A stretch of 55,669 bases of DNA, from the NCBI GenBank assembly GCA_021647905.1, contig JAKITW010000009.1, positions 1 to 55,669 of the forward strand, given 5' to 3'. The notes under the pieces are model-generated. The model did not search any database. It saw nothing but the letters and a program-made list of their open reading frames with translations, and was not told where the DNA came from. This DNA is from Desulfobacterales bacterium (GTDB lineage: Bacteria > Desulfobacterota > Desulfobulbia > Desulfobulbales > BM004). Shown here piece after piece: positions 40,551-49,761 of the stretch (position 1 is its first letter; every line of letters starts with the position of its first letter). Both the position numbers and the translations under genes were made by a program.

Positions 40551-42338
40551 TCATCTCCCGGATCGAATCGGCTCTATCGCCTCGTGCAGCCTCTTAAGGT
40601 CATTAAGGAAGCGTTGCCGCTGTTCTTCGGCGAACTGGTCGGCCAGGCCCTGGTAGTATTCAATGCCCTTGAGCAGGTTTTCCTTGAATTCCTGGAAGTA
40701 CCTTGGTGCGCGGGATAAAAGCCCGGCCGAGAACTTGTCGATTTCGTCCCGCAGGTAGTCCACGTAAAGGTTGAGTTCCCGGATGAACATGTGCGGCCGG
40801 TCCGGGTTTGTCAGCAGGGACAGCCTGCCATAGATATGGTCAATCATCTCTTTCAGGGTGGCGATTCTGGAGAAATCCGCAATGGAGGGGCCGCAACAGA
40901 GAGCGGGGGTTGCATCCGGATCAATGCGGTTCTTTAAAGTTGCGCTGCCGGCAAGGTCGTGACAGATACAGGACTTGGCCAGCACATCTTCCCGGATCAG
41001 GGAGAGCTTTTTTGCCGGGAATCCTTCGGTTGGCAGGTGTTGCAGTTTGCGTTTCTGGTAGGCCCGGGAGGCAACGCAGATCGGCCGCCGGGTGAATTCC
41101 GTGCTGGACGCAACAAAACCCTTTGGACAGGAACTCCCTGGTCTGCCTTCCCGGATCCGGCAACGGCGGGCCTCCTCGCTGGCGGATGTCCGCAGGTTCC
41201 AGAAGGGGGTGCCCAGCGGAGAACTGTTGCTCAGGTACACATCATGGCTGGTGGCCCTGGCAAGTTTTTCCAGGTGCGCATCGTCAACATTGATTACCTC
41301 CGGCACGAGCAAAAAAGGAGTTCCCCAGCCAGTGGAGTCGACTTCGAAATATTTCAGCAGGAACTCATGCTCGCCAGCGGTGGCAATGCCGCCTTGCACG
41401 GTGATCCGGATGTTGGGGATAATGTCATGCCCAGGCCGGCCCATGGAAGAAAAGGCCTTGGAGTAAGCGGCAAAAAGCCTGGCCACGAGTTTCTCCTTTT
41501 TCCGCCTGAACTCCTCCAGAATCGGACCGAGCAGCAGGCCCTTGGAAGCAAAGGCGTGGCCGCCGCAGTTGAGGCCCGACTCGATGCGATACTCAGACAC
41601 CCACAAGCCGTGCCTGGCAAGAAACCTGCCCTGTATCTCGGCTGAACGGTAGTCGCTCACCTTGAGCACGATTTTCTTCTTGATAATCCCGTTTTTGTCC
41701 GGGAAAAAATCGTCAAACCGGGCGAGATAGTTGTAGAGTCGTTGATTGATGCCGGCCGAGAAGATGATGGAGGAACAAAGGGCGCTGTTGGCGTAACCGC
41801 GCAAGGCCGCCAGGGCGTCGGAAAACTCCGGCGCCAGTTTTTTGCCGTTGCGGTAAATATCACGATCAAGCTTGGTCATGATGTTCACGTCGATACTGCC
41901 GGGAACAACATGTCCGCGGAGCAGGTTCTCCAGCCGGGTCTTTTCCCTGGAACCGGTTGCGGCAAGCATGTCGTGAAAGCGCTGCTTGAGCGGCGTTGCC
42001 GGCAGCATCTCGAAATAACGCATTATATCGCTGCCGGCCTGAAAGGGAGAAGCCCGTAATTCCTCGACCTGGCGGCGGACCAGGAGATCGATAAGGTCCA
42101 GATAGGCGGTTATGCGGCGCGCCCGGGCATCTTCAGCACGGCTGGAAATTTTTTCATATGGTTCCCCCTCACCTTGACAGTGAAATTTACGCATCTGCTC
42201 AATGAGAACATCATCCACCAGTGAAATCACCGAGGAAATCCCGTATCTTGCCACCCGCAGCGGGGTGTCGATTGTAAAACCCGTGCCCATCACCGGGATG
42301 TGAAAGGTATGCTCACTCCGGGGTAATAACTTTTCCAT
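40551..42338 (-). CDS. Large Cys-rich protein of unknown function
   Basis: A 595-residue cytosolic protein I cannot place in a named family. The N-terminal half (PVMGTGFTIDTPLRVARYGISSVISLVDD) and the segments GLNCGGHAFASKGLLLGPIL and TVQGGIATAGEHEFLLKYF...GWGTPFLLVPE look like a TIM-barrel FMN or nucleotide-phosphate site, as in nitronate monooxygenase or glutamate-synthase-like proteins. The C-terminal third has cysteines in RRCRIREGRPGSSCPKG, RRPICVAS, KSCICHDL and ALCCGP, possibly Fe-S ligands. The C-terminus is helical. ATG 42338 with GGAGGA RBS. Monocistronic. Confidence 0.75.
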   Translation of the reverse strand: MEKLLPRSEHTFHIPVMGTGFTIDTPLRVARYGISSVISLVDDVLIEQMRKFHCQGEGEPYEKISSRAEDARARRITAYLDLIDLLVRRQVEELRASPFQAGSDIMRYFEMLPATPLKQRFHDMLAATGSREKTRLENLLRGHVVPGSIDVNIMTKLDRDIYRNGKKLAPEFSDALAALRGYANSALCSSIIFSAGINQRLYNYLARFDDFFPDKNGIIKKKIVLKVSDYRSAEIQGRFLARHGLWVSEYRIESGLNCGGHAFASKGLLLGPILEEFRRKKEKLVARLFAAYSKAFSSMGRPGHDIIPNIRITVQGGIATAGEHEFLLKYFEVDSTGWGTPFLLVPEVINVDDAHLEKLARATSHDVYLSNSSPLGTPFWNLRTSASEEARRCRIREGRPGSSCPKGFVASSTEFTRRPICVASRAYQKRKLQHLPTEGFPAKKLSLIREDVLAKSCICHDLAGSATLKNRIDPDATPALCCGPSIADFSRIATLKEMIDHIYGRLSLLTNPDRPHMFIRELNLYVDYLRDEIDKFSAGLLSRAPRYFQEFKENLLKGIEYYQGLADQFAEEQRQRFLNDLKRLHEAIEPIRSGR

Positions 42339-42372
42339 GTTTCCTCCAGCAGGCTCAACTGATATGGTCAAA

Positions 42373-42423
42373 TTTGTCGGTCTCGCAACAACCCGCTCGA
42401 CGGACGTGATTCGTCTTGTAACT
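42373..42423 (+). repeat. Dispersed repeat R3, copy 1
   Basis: 51 bases (TTTGTCGGTCTCGCAACAAC...) that recur in inverted orientation at 53533-53582 with one substitution and one indel. It lies just upstream of the Cys-rich gene, at the left edge of the sensor/corrinoid region. Confidence 0.85.
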
Positions 42424-42809
42424 TGTTGATTTTATTGGGTGGCATTTGAAGCCTTTCGGGTTGTTACGAGTTCATCAAATTTACCACTAATCAGAAAAGG
42501 TGCAATATTTATGCGAACCGCCTGACATGATACTTTATGGTCTGTTCATGCCAAGTTACGACCATCTTGACTCGGAAGTACGGGGACCGAAGTCAACATG
42601 TGTGAGCCTGTTGCAGAATGTTCCGCTGGGGAGGAGCCGAAAATCACATGGATCTCTTTGTGGACATCCTTGGAGATATCGACAACAATATTGAGGTTGA
42701 TTTTCTGGGTAGTACGCGTAATCTTCATATCAAGCAAACGAGCCTGCCTGCCGAAGATATTCCGATCAAGAATTTTCACGGGCAGATAGAACTCGCTGAG
42801 GAGTTAATA
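42424..42809 (+). other. Region upstream of the PhnD-like gene
   Basis: About 385 bases. From 42648 the frame of the PhnD-like gene is open with coding-like composition (MDLFVDILGDIDNNIEV...), so an N-terminal extension or remnant of another gene is possible; I prefer the ATG at 42810 because of its RBS and following signal peptide. Confidence 0.4.
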
Positions 42810-43718
42810 ATGGAATCAGAAACAAACAAAAAGGGAGTCCGATTAGCTTTACTTTGTATTCTCTTCCTTGTTGCCGTTGTTTTTCTGTTGACCACATCAA
42901 CCGCTCAAGCGGGTCGCTCTCTTCAGAAATACCATTTCGGCATCCCGCCGTATCAGAAGGGCCAGACCGTTGACGAGATACGTGGTCTGTACAAACCAAT
43001 GCTGTCCTGGCTCGGGGAACAGGTGGGCTGTTATTTTGATTTTATCGGCGCGGACAGCTATGAAGATATGATCGACATGGTCGCCTCGGGCCGGGTACAG
43101 GTGGCCGGGCTTGGCCCGGTACCCTATATTGAGGCAAAAAAGAAAAATCCCGGCCTGCGGCTGCTGCTGACCGAATTGAAGTGGAACCGGGACAAATCAA
43201 GGCTGGTCGATGTTTATCATGGCTATATCGTCGCCCTGAAGACGCGGGACGACTTGAACGGGCTGCTCGATCTCAAGGGCAAGTCATTTTCCTTTGTGGA
43301 CATCCACTCGACCAGCGGCTACCAGTATCCGAACGCCCTGATGCGCGAACAGGGGATCATCCCGGCGAGATTCTTCGGCAAGGTCTATTTCCTGGGAAGC
43401 CATCCGCGGGTCACCGATGCCATTGTTGCCGGCAGCATCGATGCGGGAGCCACCTGGGATTTCAACCTGGAGCAGGCGATAAGGAAACACGGGGATGTCT
43501 TTAAGATAATCTACGCGCCACCGCCCATTCCCAACCTGGCCATTGTGGCGCATCCCTCGTTGCCCCTGGATATTCAGCAGAAGATCCAGGAGGTATTGCC
43601 GACAATTGATCCCGCCCTGCTGCAAGGGCTGCCGGCAGATGGTTTTGCGGTTCGGCCGGATAGTTTCTACGATACTGTCCGGGTGATCGTTGAACAGGCG
43701 GCCGGAGAACAAGACTAG
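42810..43718 (+). CDS. PhnD-like periplasmic binding protein
   Basis: A 302-residue exported protein of the phosphate/phosphonate-binding (PhnD) superfamily: signal peptide (hydrophobic about 12-32, TSTAQAG cleavage region), then YHFGIPPYQKGQTVDEI, LGPVPYIEAKKKNPG, FVDIHSTSGYQYPNALM and a C-terminal lobe. No ABC permease or ATPase is nearby; instead a hybrid histidine kinase starts 20 bases downstream, so the protein is more likely the ligand-sensing partner of that kinase than a transporter part. Ligand unknown. RBS GAGGAG. Confidence 0.85.
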   Translation: MESETNKKGVRLALLCILFLVAVVFLLTTSTAQAGRSLQKYHFGIPPYQKGQTVDEIRGLYKPMLSWLGEQVGCYFDFIGADSYEDMIDMVASGRVQVAGLGPVPYIEAKKKNPGLRLLLTELKWNRDKSRLVDVYHGYIVALKTRDDLNGLLDLKGKSFSFVDIHSTSGYQYPNALMREQGIIPARFFGKVYFLGSHPRVTDAIVAGSIDAGATWDFNLEQAIRKHGDVFKIIYAPPPIPNLAIVAHPSLPLDIQQKIQEVLPTIDPALLQGLPADGFAVRPDSFYDTVRVIVEQAAGEQD

Positions 43719-43737
43719 CCGTTCGGCTACCCCTTCC

Positions 43738-46527
43738 ATGAATAAGTTACGCATAAAACTCTTTGTCCCAACGGTTCTTGTGGTTGCCTTCTGTCTCGGG
43801 GTGATTGTCTATATCTCCTACCAGCAATACTCTTCTTTCCAGGCGAGTTCGGCCCAGACGACCCTGCAGCTTGAGCATGAGGTGCAGAGCCGGCTGCTCG
43901 CCGTTCAGACCAATAACCGGGGATTGGTGGATTTTCTCGCCAACAACTGGTCGTTCATTGATAGTGTCGCCCTGGGGACCAGCACGGAACTCCTTGACCA
44001 GGTAGTCCCTTTTACAGTCTACAAGAGCGTTGACTTCATAAACGTCTATGACACAGACGGTGTTCTGCTGGCCTGCGCGGAAAATCCCGGCCGGTTCGGG
44101 GCCCGGGACGATATAAGCCCGTTGCTCGGGGGGATGAAGAGCGATTCGGATATTCATCCGGCGGCCCTTGTCCATGGCGGGAAACTGGCATTGGTTGCCC
44201 TGAAACGTATTGAGGGCAATTATGGTCCCATCGGTTTTCTTGTGGTGGGACGATATCTGACCAGGTCCACCCTGGCCGAATTCAACTATCTCTACCATGA
44301 TCACCAGGCGGCCCTGCATTTCTATTATCAGGGCAGGGAGTACCTGACCCTGGGCGGCAAACCCGAGACCGACGCTTCTTTGCGGCAGAAGTCAACCTTC
44401 ATTACCTTTTTGCCGGAGATAGACAAAGCGGGTCTTCTGAGCGTGTTGCTGACCGAGGACGTCTCCCGGACGGAACGTGACTTCTGGCGCCAATTTTTTG
44501 TTATAACGCTTGTTTTTTCCTTTGTGAGCCTGGTGGTTATTGTTTTTTCGCGAAAGATCACCATGCGGGTCACAACTGATCTGGAAAAATCCAGGGACGA
44601 GCTGGAACTGCGGGTGCGGGAACGGACCGAAGAGTTACGGGGCAGCGAGGAACGATTCCGGACGCTGCTGAACAGCCTGGACTCGCTGGTTTATGTCGCG
44701 GATATGGATACCTACGAACTTCTCTTCATCAATGAATATGGTCAAAAAATCTGGGGGAATGTCGTTGGCAAGACCTGCTGGCAGGCGCTCCAGGCCGGCC
44801 AGACCGGTCCGTGTGAGTTCTGTACCAATGCAAAACTGTTGGATGACAAGGGCGAGCCGCGGGGGGTCCATGTCTGGGAACTGCAGAATACCGTTGACAA
44901 TGAATGGTATGAATGCCGGGACCAGGCCATCCGGTGGCCGGACGGACATTATGTGCGGATGGAGATCGCCACCAACATTACCCAGCGCAAACAGGCGGAA
45001 ATGGCCCTGGCGCAAGAGAAGGAACGGCTGGCAGTTACCTTGCGAAGCATTGGAGACGGGGTTATCACCACTGATACCCACAGCCGGGTCGTGCTTATCA
45101 ACAAGGTCGCCGAGCGATTGACCGGCTGGAGCAGCGCCGACGCGGTTGGGCGGCCTTTAGCCGAGGTCTTTAATATTATTAACGAAAGAACAAGGCAGCC
45201 CTGCGAGAATCCGGTGGAAAAGGTCATGGTCACCGGGGGGATTATCGGACTGGCCAACCATACCGCCCTGATCTCCAGGGATGGGCGGGAAATAAGTATT
45301 GCCGACAGCGGCGCGCCGATCCGGGACAGGGAGAGCAAGATCATCGGCGTTGTCCTGGTTTTTCGGGATATCACGGCCCAACTCCGCATGGAGCAGGAAC
45401 TGATCAAGATAAAAAAACTTGAGTCAATAGGTATTCTGGCCGGCGGTATTGCCCATGACTTCAACAATATCCTGGCCGCCATCCTCGGCAATATCGAATT
45501 GGCGGGAATGTCCATTGATCCCACCAGCAAGGCATATCCCCTCCTGCAAGGGGCAAAGCAGGCGTCCCTGAGGGCAAAAGACCTGACCCAGCAGTTGCTC
45601 ACCTTTTCCAAGGGCGGTGATCCGGTCAAAAAAACCACCTCCATTGGCAAGGTCATCACTGAATCGGCAAATTTTGTATTGCATGGCAGCCCGGTATTCT
45701 GCCGGCTCAGCATTCCCGACGACCTGTGGCTGGTTGATATTGACGCCGGGCAGATAAGCCAGGTTATTCAAAATCTGGTGATGAACGCCAAGCATGCCAT
45801 GCCGGATGGTGGAGAGATCAGCATCACCTGCGCCAATATCACGGACATCGGTTCTGAAACACCCCTCAGCCTGCCCGGCAAGGCCTATATTAAAATCACT
45901 GTGCAGGACAATGGTTGCGGTATCGCTGAAAAATATCTTGAAAAGATCTTTGATCCCTATTTCACCACCAAGCAGGAGGGCAGCGGCCTGGGTCTGTCCA
46001 TCTCCCACTCAATAATCAACAAGCATAACGGCCACATTGCCGTCCAGTCCAGAATGGGCAAGGGCTCCACCTTCAGCATATATCTGCCCGCCTCTGAACA
46101 GCAGGCCGTCCGTGATCAGGACCAGGAGGCCGATAAACCGGCCGATGTTGTCAGGGCCAAGGTACTGATTATGGATGATGAGCAGCTTGTCCAGGATATT
46201 GCCGGACAGATGCTGGTTATTCTCGGGCATGAGGTATTGCATGCCGCCGACGGCAGGGAGGCAATCGAAATATTCACCGGACAGCGCCAAAGCGGCAAAC
46301 CGGTTGATGTCATAATCATGGATCTGACCATTCCCGGCGGCATGGGCGGCAAGGAGGCGATAGGGGAAATACTGAAAATCGATCCGCGGGCCAAGGTTAT
46401 TGTATCCAGCGGCTATGGCAATGATCCGGTCATGGCCAACTATCGGCAATATGGATTCAAGGCCGCAATTGCCAAACCTTTTCTGCTGGAGGAATTGAAT
46501 AAAACCTTAACCGATGTTTTGTCTTAA
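43738..46527 (+). CDS. Hybrid sensor histidine kinase with PAS domains and receiver
   Basis: A 929-residue membrane kinase: helix (about 7-27), periplasmic CHASE4-like sensor region (about 30-255), second helix (about 263-283), coiled linker, PAS (about 305-420, with GPCEFC), second PAS (about 425-560), HisKA with GGIAHDFNNILAAILGN, HATPase_c with NLVMNAKHAMPDGG and EGSGLGLSIS, and a C-terminal receiver with MDDEQLVQDI and phosphoacceptor MDLTIPGGMGG. It forms an operon with the PhnD-like protein and likely reads its ligand state. The output regulator is not in the window. Confidence 0.92.
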   Translation: MNKLRIKLFVPTVLVVAFCLGVIVYISYQQYSSFQASSAQTTLQLEHEVQSRLLAVQTNNRGLVDFLANNWSFIDSVALGTSTELLDQVVPFTVYKSVDFINVYDTDGVLLACAENPGRFGARDDISPLLGGMKSDSDIHPAALVHGGKLALVALKRIEGNYGPIGFLVVGRYLTRSTLAEFNYLYHDHQAALHFYYQGREYLTLGGKPETDASLRQKSTFITFLPEIDKAGLLSVLLTEDVSRTERDFWRQFFVITLVFSFVSLVVIVFSRKITMRVTTDLEKSRDELELRVRERTEELRGSEERFRTLLNSLDSLVYVADMDTYELLFINEYGQKIWGNVVGKTCWQALQAGQTGPCEFCTNAKLLDDKGEPRGVHVWELQNTVDNEWYECRDQAIRWPDGHYVRMEIATNITQRKQAEMALAQEKERLAVTLRSIGDGVITTDTHSRVVLINKVAERLTGWSSADAVGRPLAEVFNIINERTRQPCENPVEKVMVTGGIIGLANHTALISRDGREISIADSGAPIRDRESKIIGVVLVFRDITAQLRMEQELIKIKKLESIGILAGGIAHDFNNILAAILGNIELAGMSIDPTSKAYPLLQGAKQASLRAKDLTQQLLTFSKGGDPVKKTTSIGKVITESANFVLHGSPVFCRLSIPDDLWLVDIDAGQISQVIQNLVMNAKHAMPDGGEISITCANITDIGSETPLSLPGKAYIKITVQDNGCGIAEKYLEKIFDPYFTTKQEGSGLGLSISHSIINKHNGHIAVQSRMGKGSTFSIYLPASEQQAVRDQDQEADKPADVVRAKVLIMDDEQLVQDIAGQMLVILGHEVLHAADGREAIEIFTGQRQSGKPVDVIIMDLTIPGGMGGKEAIGEILKIDPRAKVIVSSGYGNDPVMANYRQYGFKAAIAKPFLLEELNKTLTDVLS

Positions 46528-47102
46528 GGGCTGGATTCTGTCGCCGGGAGAACCAGGCAGTCCGGCGGCCCCCTCTTGCCCCGCATCTTTAATATAAAAG
46601 TCGGGCCGGACGAAGCCCGCTGTCCGGGGAGATTTTCATTGTTGGTTGTGGCCGCGGCCCAAAAGTTATGGTCCTGCCATGCTGGTTCGTCCTGAAGTCC
46701 TGTCTTTCCCCACCCACGCGCGACCGGAAGAAGCGTTCAACGAGGTTGTTGCGGCTGGTGACAACAGTTGCCCGATGCCGCCCATGTCCGGGCAGTGCCT
46801 TGCCCTGTTTCCATGACTTCGGGCGCCCCTGCATAGAAAAGACCAGTCATAAGGATGAGGGCCGGCCTGTTCCCTTCAGGAGTGGCAATATTTCTTTCTT
46901 TTTCCATAGGTATTTCCTGTTTGGCAGATCGTTGCATTTAATTTAGTTTTCATCATCAATGGCGTCCGTGGCGGAGCGCCGCAATTACCTTCCCGGAAAG
47001 ACAATCGGTTAACAGACGATTCTGGTCATGACCATTGCCACCGCCGAAGGTGGATGGGATTTTTGTCCGTCATGAATTTAAGAACAGGAAGGAGAGAGAT
47101 AT
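46528..47102 (+). other. Intergenic region before the corrinoid operon
   Basis: About 575 bases. GCCG...CGGC stem near 46540-46565 may end the kinase transcript. A 45-codon frame at 46679-46816 (MLVRPEVLSFPTHARPEEA...) has no RBS and no known relatives that I recognise. No cobalamin-riboswitch core is visible. A TGGCAG/TTGCA pair near 46920 has wrong sigma-54 spacing. The RBS AAGGAGAG lies just before the corrinoid gene. Confidence 0.4.
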
Positions 47103-47762
47103 ATGGGAGAGAAACAGGAGATCCTGCAACAACTGGCGCAGGCAGTGGTGGAAATGGACGAGGAGGCGGCGGCCACGCTGGCCGAACATGCCTTCCGGGC
47201 CGGAATTGATCCCTATGAGGCGATCACCGACGGTCTCACCATGGGCATGGCAATAGTCAATGAAAAGTTTGAGAACGAGGAATATTTTGTTCCGGAAATA
47301 CTCCTGTGCGCCGATGCCATGTATGCCGGCCTGGAGGTCCTCAGACCCCGCCTCAAAACCGAGACCGCGTCACATCGCGCCAGGGTGGTGATCGGAGTGG
47401 TTGCGGGCGACACCCACGATATCGGTAAAAATCTGGTCAAGATGATGCTGGAGACCGCGGCCTTCAAGGTTTACGACCTGGGCCGGAATGTTCCCCTTAA
47501 CGATTTTGTCGACAAGGCCCTGGAAATAGATGCCCGGCTGATCTGTCTTTCCACCCTGATGACCACCACCATGGACGGCATGAAAAAGGTGATCGATATC
47601 CTGGAGGAAAAGGGTATCCGCGACCGCTTTGTGGTCATGGTCGGCGGCGGCCCCATCTCCCAGAGCTTTGCCGATTCCATCGGCGCTGACGGCTACGCCG
47701 CCAATGCCGCCGCCGCAGTGCGTAAGGCCAACGAACTCATAGAGAACAGGGTGACCGTATGA
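47103..47762 (+). CDS. Methyltransferase corrinoid protein (MtaC/MtbC type)
   Basis: A 219-residue cobalamin-binding protein: N-terminal helical cap (AQAVVEMDEEAAATLAEHA, DGLTMGMAIVNEKFENEEYFVPEIL) and C-terminal Rossmann domain with the cobalt-ligating His in GDTHDIGKN (DxHxxG), STLMTTTMDGM and VGGGPISQSFADSIGADGY. It carries the methyl group between a substrate methyltransferase and an acceptor methyltransferase. Its stop overlaps the start of the next gene (ATGA), so translation is coupled. Confidence 0.93.
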   Translation: MGEKQEILQQLAQAVVEMDEEAAATLAEHAFRAGIDPYEAITDGLTMGMAIVNEKFENEEYFVPEILLCADAMYAGLEVLRPRLKTETASHRARVVIGVVAGDTHDIGKNLVKMMLETAAFKVYDLGRNVPLNDFVDKALEIDARLICLSTLMTTTMDGMKKVIDILEEKGIRDRFVVMVGGGPISQSFADSIGADGYAANAAAAVRKANELIENRVTV

Positions 47763-48808
47763 TGACCAATACCTTGAGCGACCGGATGACCCCCAAACAG
47801 AGGATGGCCGGCTTCCTGCAGGGACAAGAGGTGGACCGGCCCCCCTGCGCGCCCCTGATCCTCAACCATGCGGCCCGGATTTCCGGGGTCAGGATCTCCG
47901 AGTACAACCAGGACGGCGGGACCATGGGCGCGGCCCACGTGGCTGCCTTTAAAGAATACGGCCATGACTTTATCTTTATATTCTCCACCACCTCGACCCT
48001 GGCCGAGGCCATGGGGACCAGGCTCTTCTTTCCCGATGATGACGCGCCCTGGGTGGAAGAGCCGGTGGTGCGGGCCGCGGCCGACCTGGCCAGGGTAAGG
48101 ACCGTGGACCCGCAACGGGACGGGCGGTTGCCCGTGTATCTTGAGGCCACCAGGCTCTGCTGTGACCGGATCGGCGAGGATGTCTTTGTCGGCTGCGTGT
48201 TTTCCGGGCCGTTCACCACTGCCGCGGCCCTGCGCGGCACGGAAGACTTTATCAAGGAGACCTACAAAGATCCCGAACTGGTCCATAAACTCCTGACCCT
48301 GGCCATGGACAACGCCCTTATCTTTGTCGATGCCATCCTGGCAACGGGCGGCATCCCGGTACTGGTGGAGCCGGTGGCCAGCGGCAGCCTGATCAGCCCG
48401 GTCATGTTCAAGAAGTTCGCCTTGCCTTATCTCAAGCCGATCGTGGCAAAGATCCGGCAGGCCTGCCTGCCGTGCATCCTCCATATCTGCGGCAAGACCG
48501 CCAGGATCGTGGAGCTGATGGCCGATACCGGCGCCAACGCCCTGAGCCTTGACGTGATCGACCTGGCCGAGGCCAAGGAAAAGATCGGCGCCCGGGTCTG
48601 TCTGATCGGTAATGTCAACCCGGCGGAAACCATGCTCAAGGGCGGTCCCCAGGACGTGGACCGGGAGGCCCGGGAGTGTCTTGCCAAGGCCGGGGATAAT
48701 CCGGCCGGGTTTATCCTGTCAAGCGGCTGCGAGATCCCGATCAACACCCGGCCGGCAAACATTCATGCCATGATTGACGCGGCCAGAAGTTACCGGCCGC
48801 AGGCTTGA
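47759..48808 (+). CDS. MtaA/UroD-family corrinoid methyltransferase, copy 1
   Basis: A 349-residue uroporphyrinogen-decarboxylase-fold methyltransferase. The zinc motif HxC...C of MtaA-type enzymes is present as LHICGK (about 240) and SSGCEIP (about 320). MtaA-type enzymes pass the methyl group between methyl-corrinoid and a thiol or other acceptor; sulfate reducers lack coenzyme M, so the acceptor here (for example tetrahydrofolate) or donor is unknown. Coupled to the corrinoid protein gene upstream. A second ATG at 47762 is an alternative start. Confidence 0.88.
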   Translation: MMTNTLSDRMTPKQRMAGFLQGQEVDRPPCAPLILNHAARISGVRISEYNQDGGTMGAAHVAAFKEYGHDFIFIFSTTSTLAEAMGTRLFFPDDDAPWVEEPVVRAAADLARVRTVDPQRDGRLPVYLEATRLCCDRIGEDVFVGCVFSGPFTTAAALRGTEDFIKETYKDPELVHKLLTLAMDNALIFVDAILATGGIPVLVEPVASGSLISPVMFKKFALPYLKPIVAKIRQACLPCILHICGKTARIVELMADTGANALSLDVIDLAEAKEKIGARVCLIGNVNPAETMLKGGPQDVDREARECLAKAGDNPAGFILSSGCEIPINTRPANIHAMIDAARSYRPQA

Positions 48809-48853
48809 CCCGCATTTCTCACAAGCAATCTGCTGCAAAGGGCGGGTAGATCA

Positions 48854-49750
48854 ATGGCAGAAACGATCAGGGTCCTTGTGATAACCGGTTTTCTGGGGGC
48901 GGGCAAGACCACCTTTATCAAACGGGTCATCCAAGAGAGGGCCGCCCGCGAGACAATCCTTATCGTGGTAAACGACTTCGGCGAGGTGGACATTGACGGC
49001 AGACGGCTGGAGATGGCCGGCGGCTCGGTGTATGCCTTTGCCAATGGCTGCATCTGCTGCTCTCTAAAAAGGGAACTGAGCAAGATGCTGCCCGCCCTTG
49101 TCGACCGGTTTGCCCCTGAACGGCTTCTTATCGAACCTTCCGGTATTTCCGAGCCCGGCCAGATTCTGGCCGCCTTAGATGGGGTCAAGAAGCGGATCGG
49201 GATGGACGCAACGTCGGTTATTACCCTTATCGACGGGCCTGCCTATTTCGATGGCCTTGCCTGCCTGGGCATGTTTTTTGAGGAACAGATAGCAACAGCC
49301 GACCACCTGATTATCAACAAGACCGATCTCGTCCAGCCGGATCAGCTGGAAGGGATAGAAAAAGACCTGGGCAAGAGGAACAAAAACGCCTTGATCTGGA
49401 GCACGACCAAGGCCAGGGTCCCCCTGGAAACGGTCTTCCATCTCCGGCCCCGACCCCGGCCGTCTCTCCCTGCCACGGACGGAGAAGAAGGTCCGGCCTA
49501 TGAAACCATCACCCTGTTTCCGTCTCCGGAACTGCCTTTGGCCAGGATTGAACGTCTGTTACAAACGGCCGAACAGGGCGGGTTGGGCCGGGTAGCGCGC
49601 ATAAAAGGCTTTGTTCGCACCGACCGGGGGTCTTTTTATGTGGATTTTTCCGGGAAAAATTGGCGTTTGGAGAGGTGCGGGGGCCCGGAGCCGGTGCTGG
49701 TCTTTATCGGCGAACTCCTTGACCGGCAGAAGATCAAGCAGTTGCTATAA
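48854..49750 (+). CDS. CobW/G3E-family GTPase in the corrinoid operon
   Basis: A 298-residue P-loop GTPase: Walker A TGFLGAGKTT (residues 11-20), metal-binding CICC at 66-69 (GCICCSLKREL), EPSGISEPGQIL, guanine-specificity NKTD (about 155), and a C-terminal CobW domain. The G3E family inserts metals into enzymes: cobalt into cobalamin, nickel into urease/hydrogenase, zinc into zinc enzymes. Between genes for zinc-dependent methyltransferases it may deliver Zn(II), or serve corrinoid loading (inference). 45 bases after the first methyltransferase. Confidence 0.9.
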   Translation: MAETIRVLVITGFLGAGKTTFIKRVIQERAARETILIVVNDFGEVDIDGRRLEMAGGSVYAFANGCICCSLKRELSKMLPALVDRFAPERLLIEPSGISEPGQILAALDGVKKRIGMDATSVITLIDGPAYFDGLACLGMFFEEQIATADHLIINKTDLVQPDQLEGIEKDLGKRNKNALIWSTTKARVPLETVFHLRPRPRPSLPATDGEEGPAYETITLFPSPELPLARIERLLQTAEQGGLGRVARIKGFVRTDRGSFYVDFSGKNWRLERCGGPEPVLVFIGELLDRQKIKQLL

Positions 49751-49761
49751 GAGAGGGAAAA

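Noticed and set aside
46915-46940. Sigma-54 promoter before the corrinoid operon (TGGCAG...TTGCA)
   Set aside because: GG-GC spacing is nine rather than ten and TGGCAC is imperfect.
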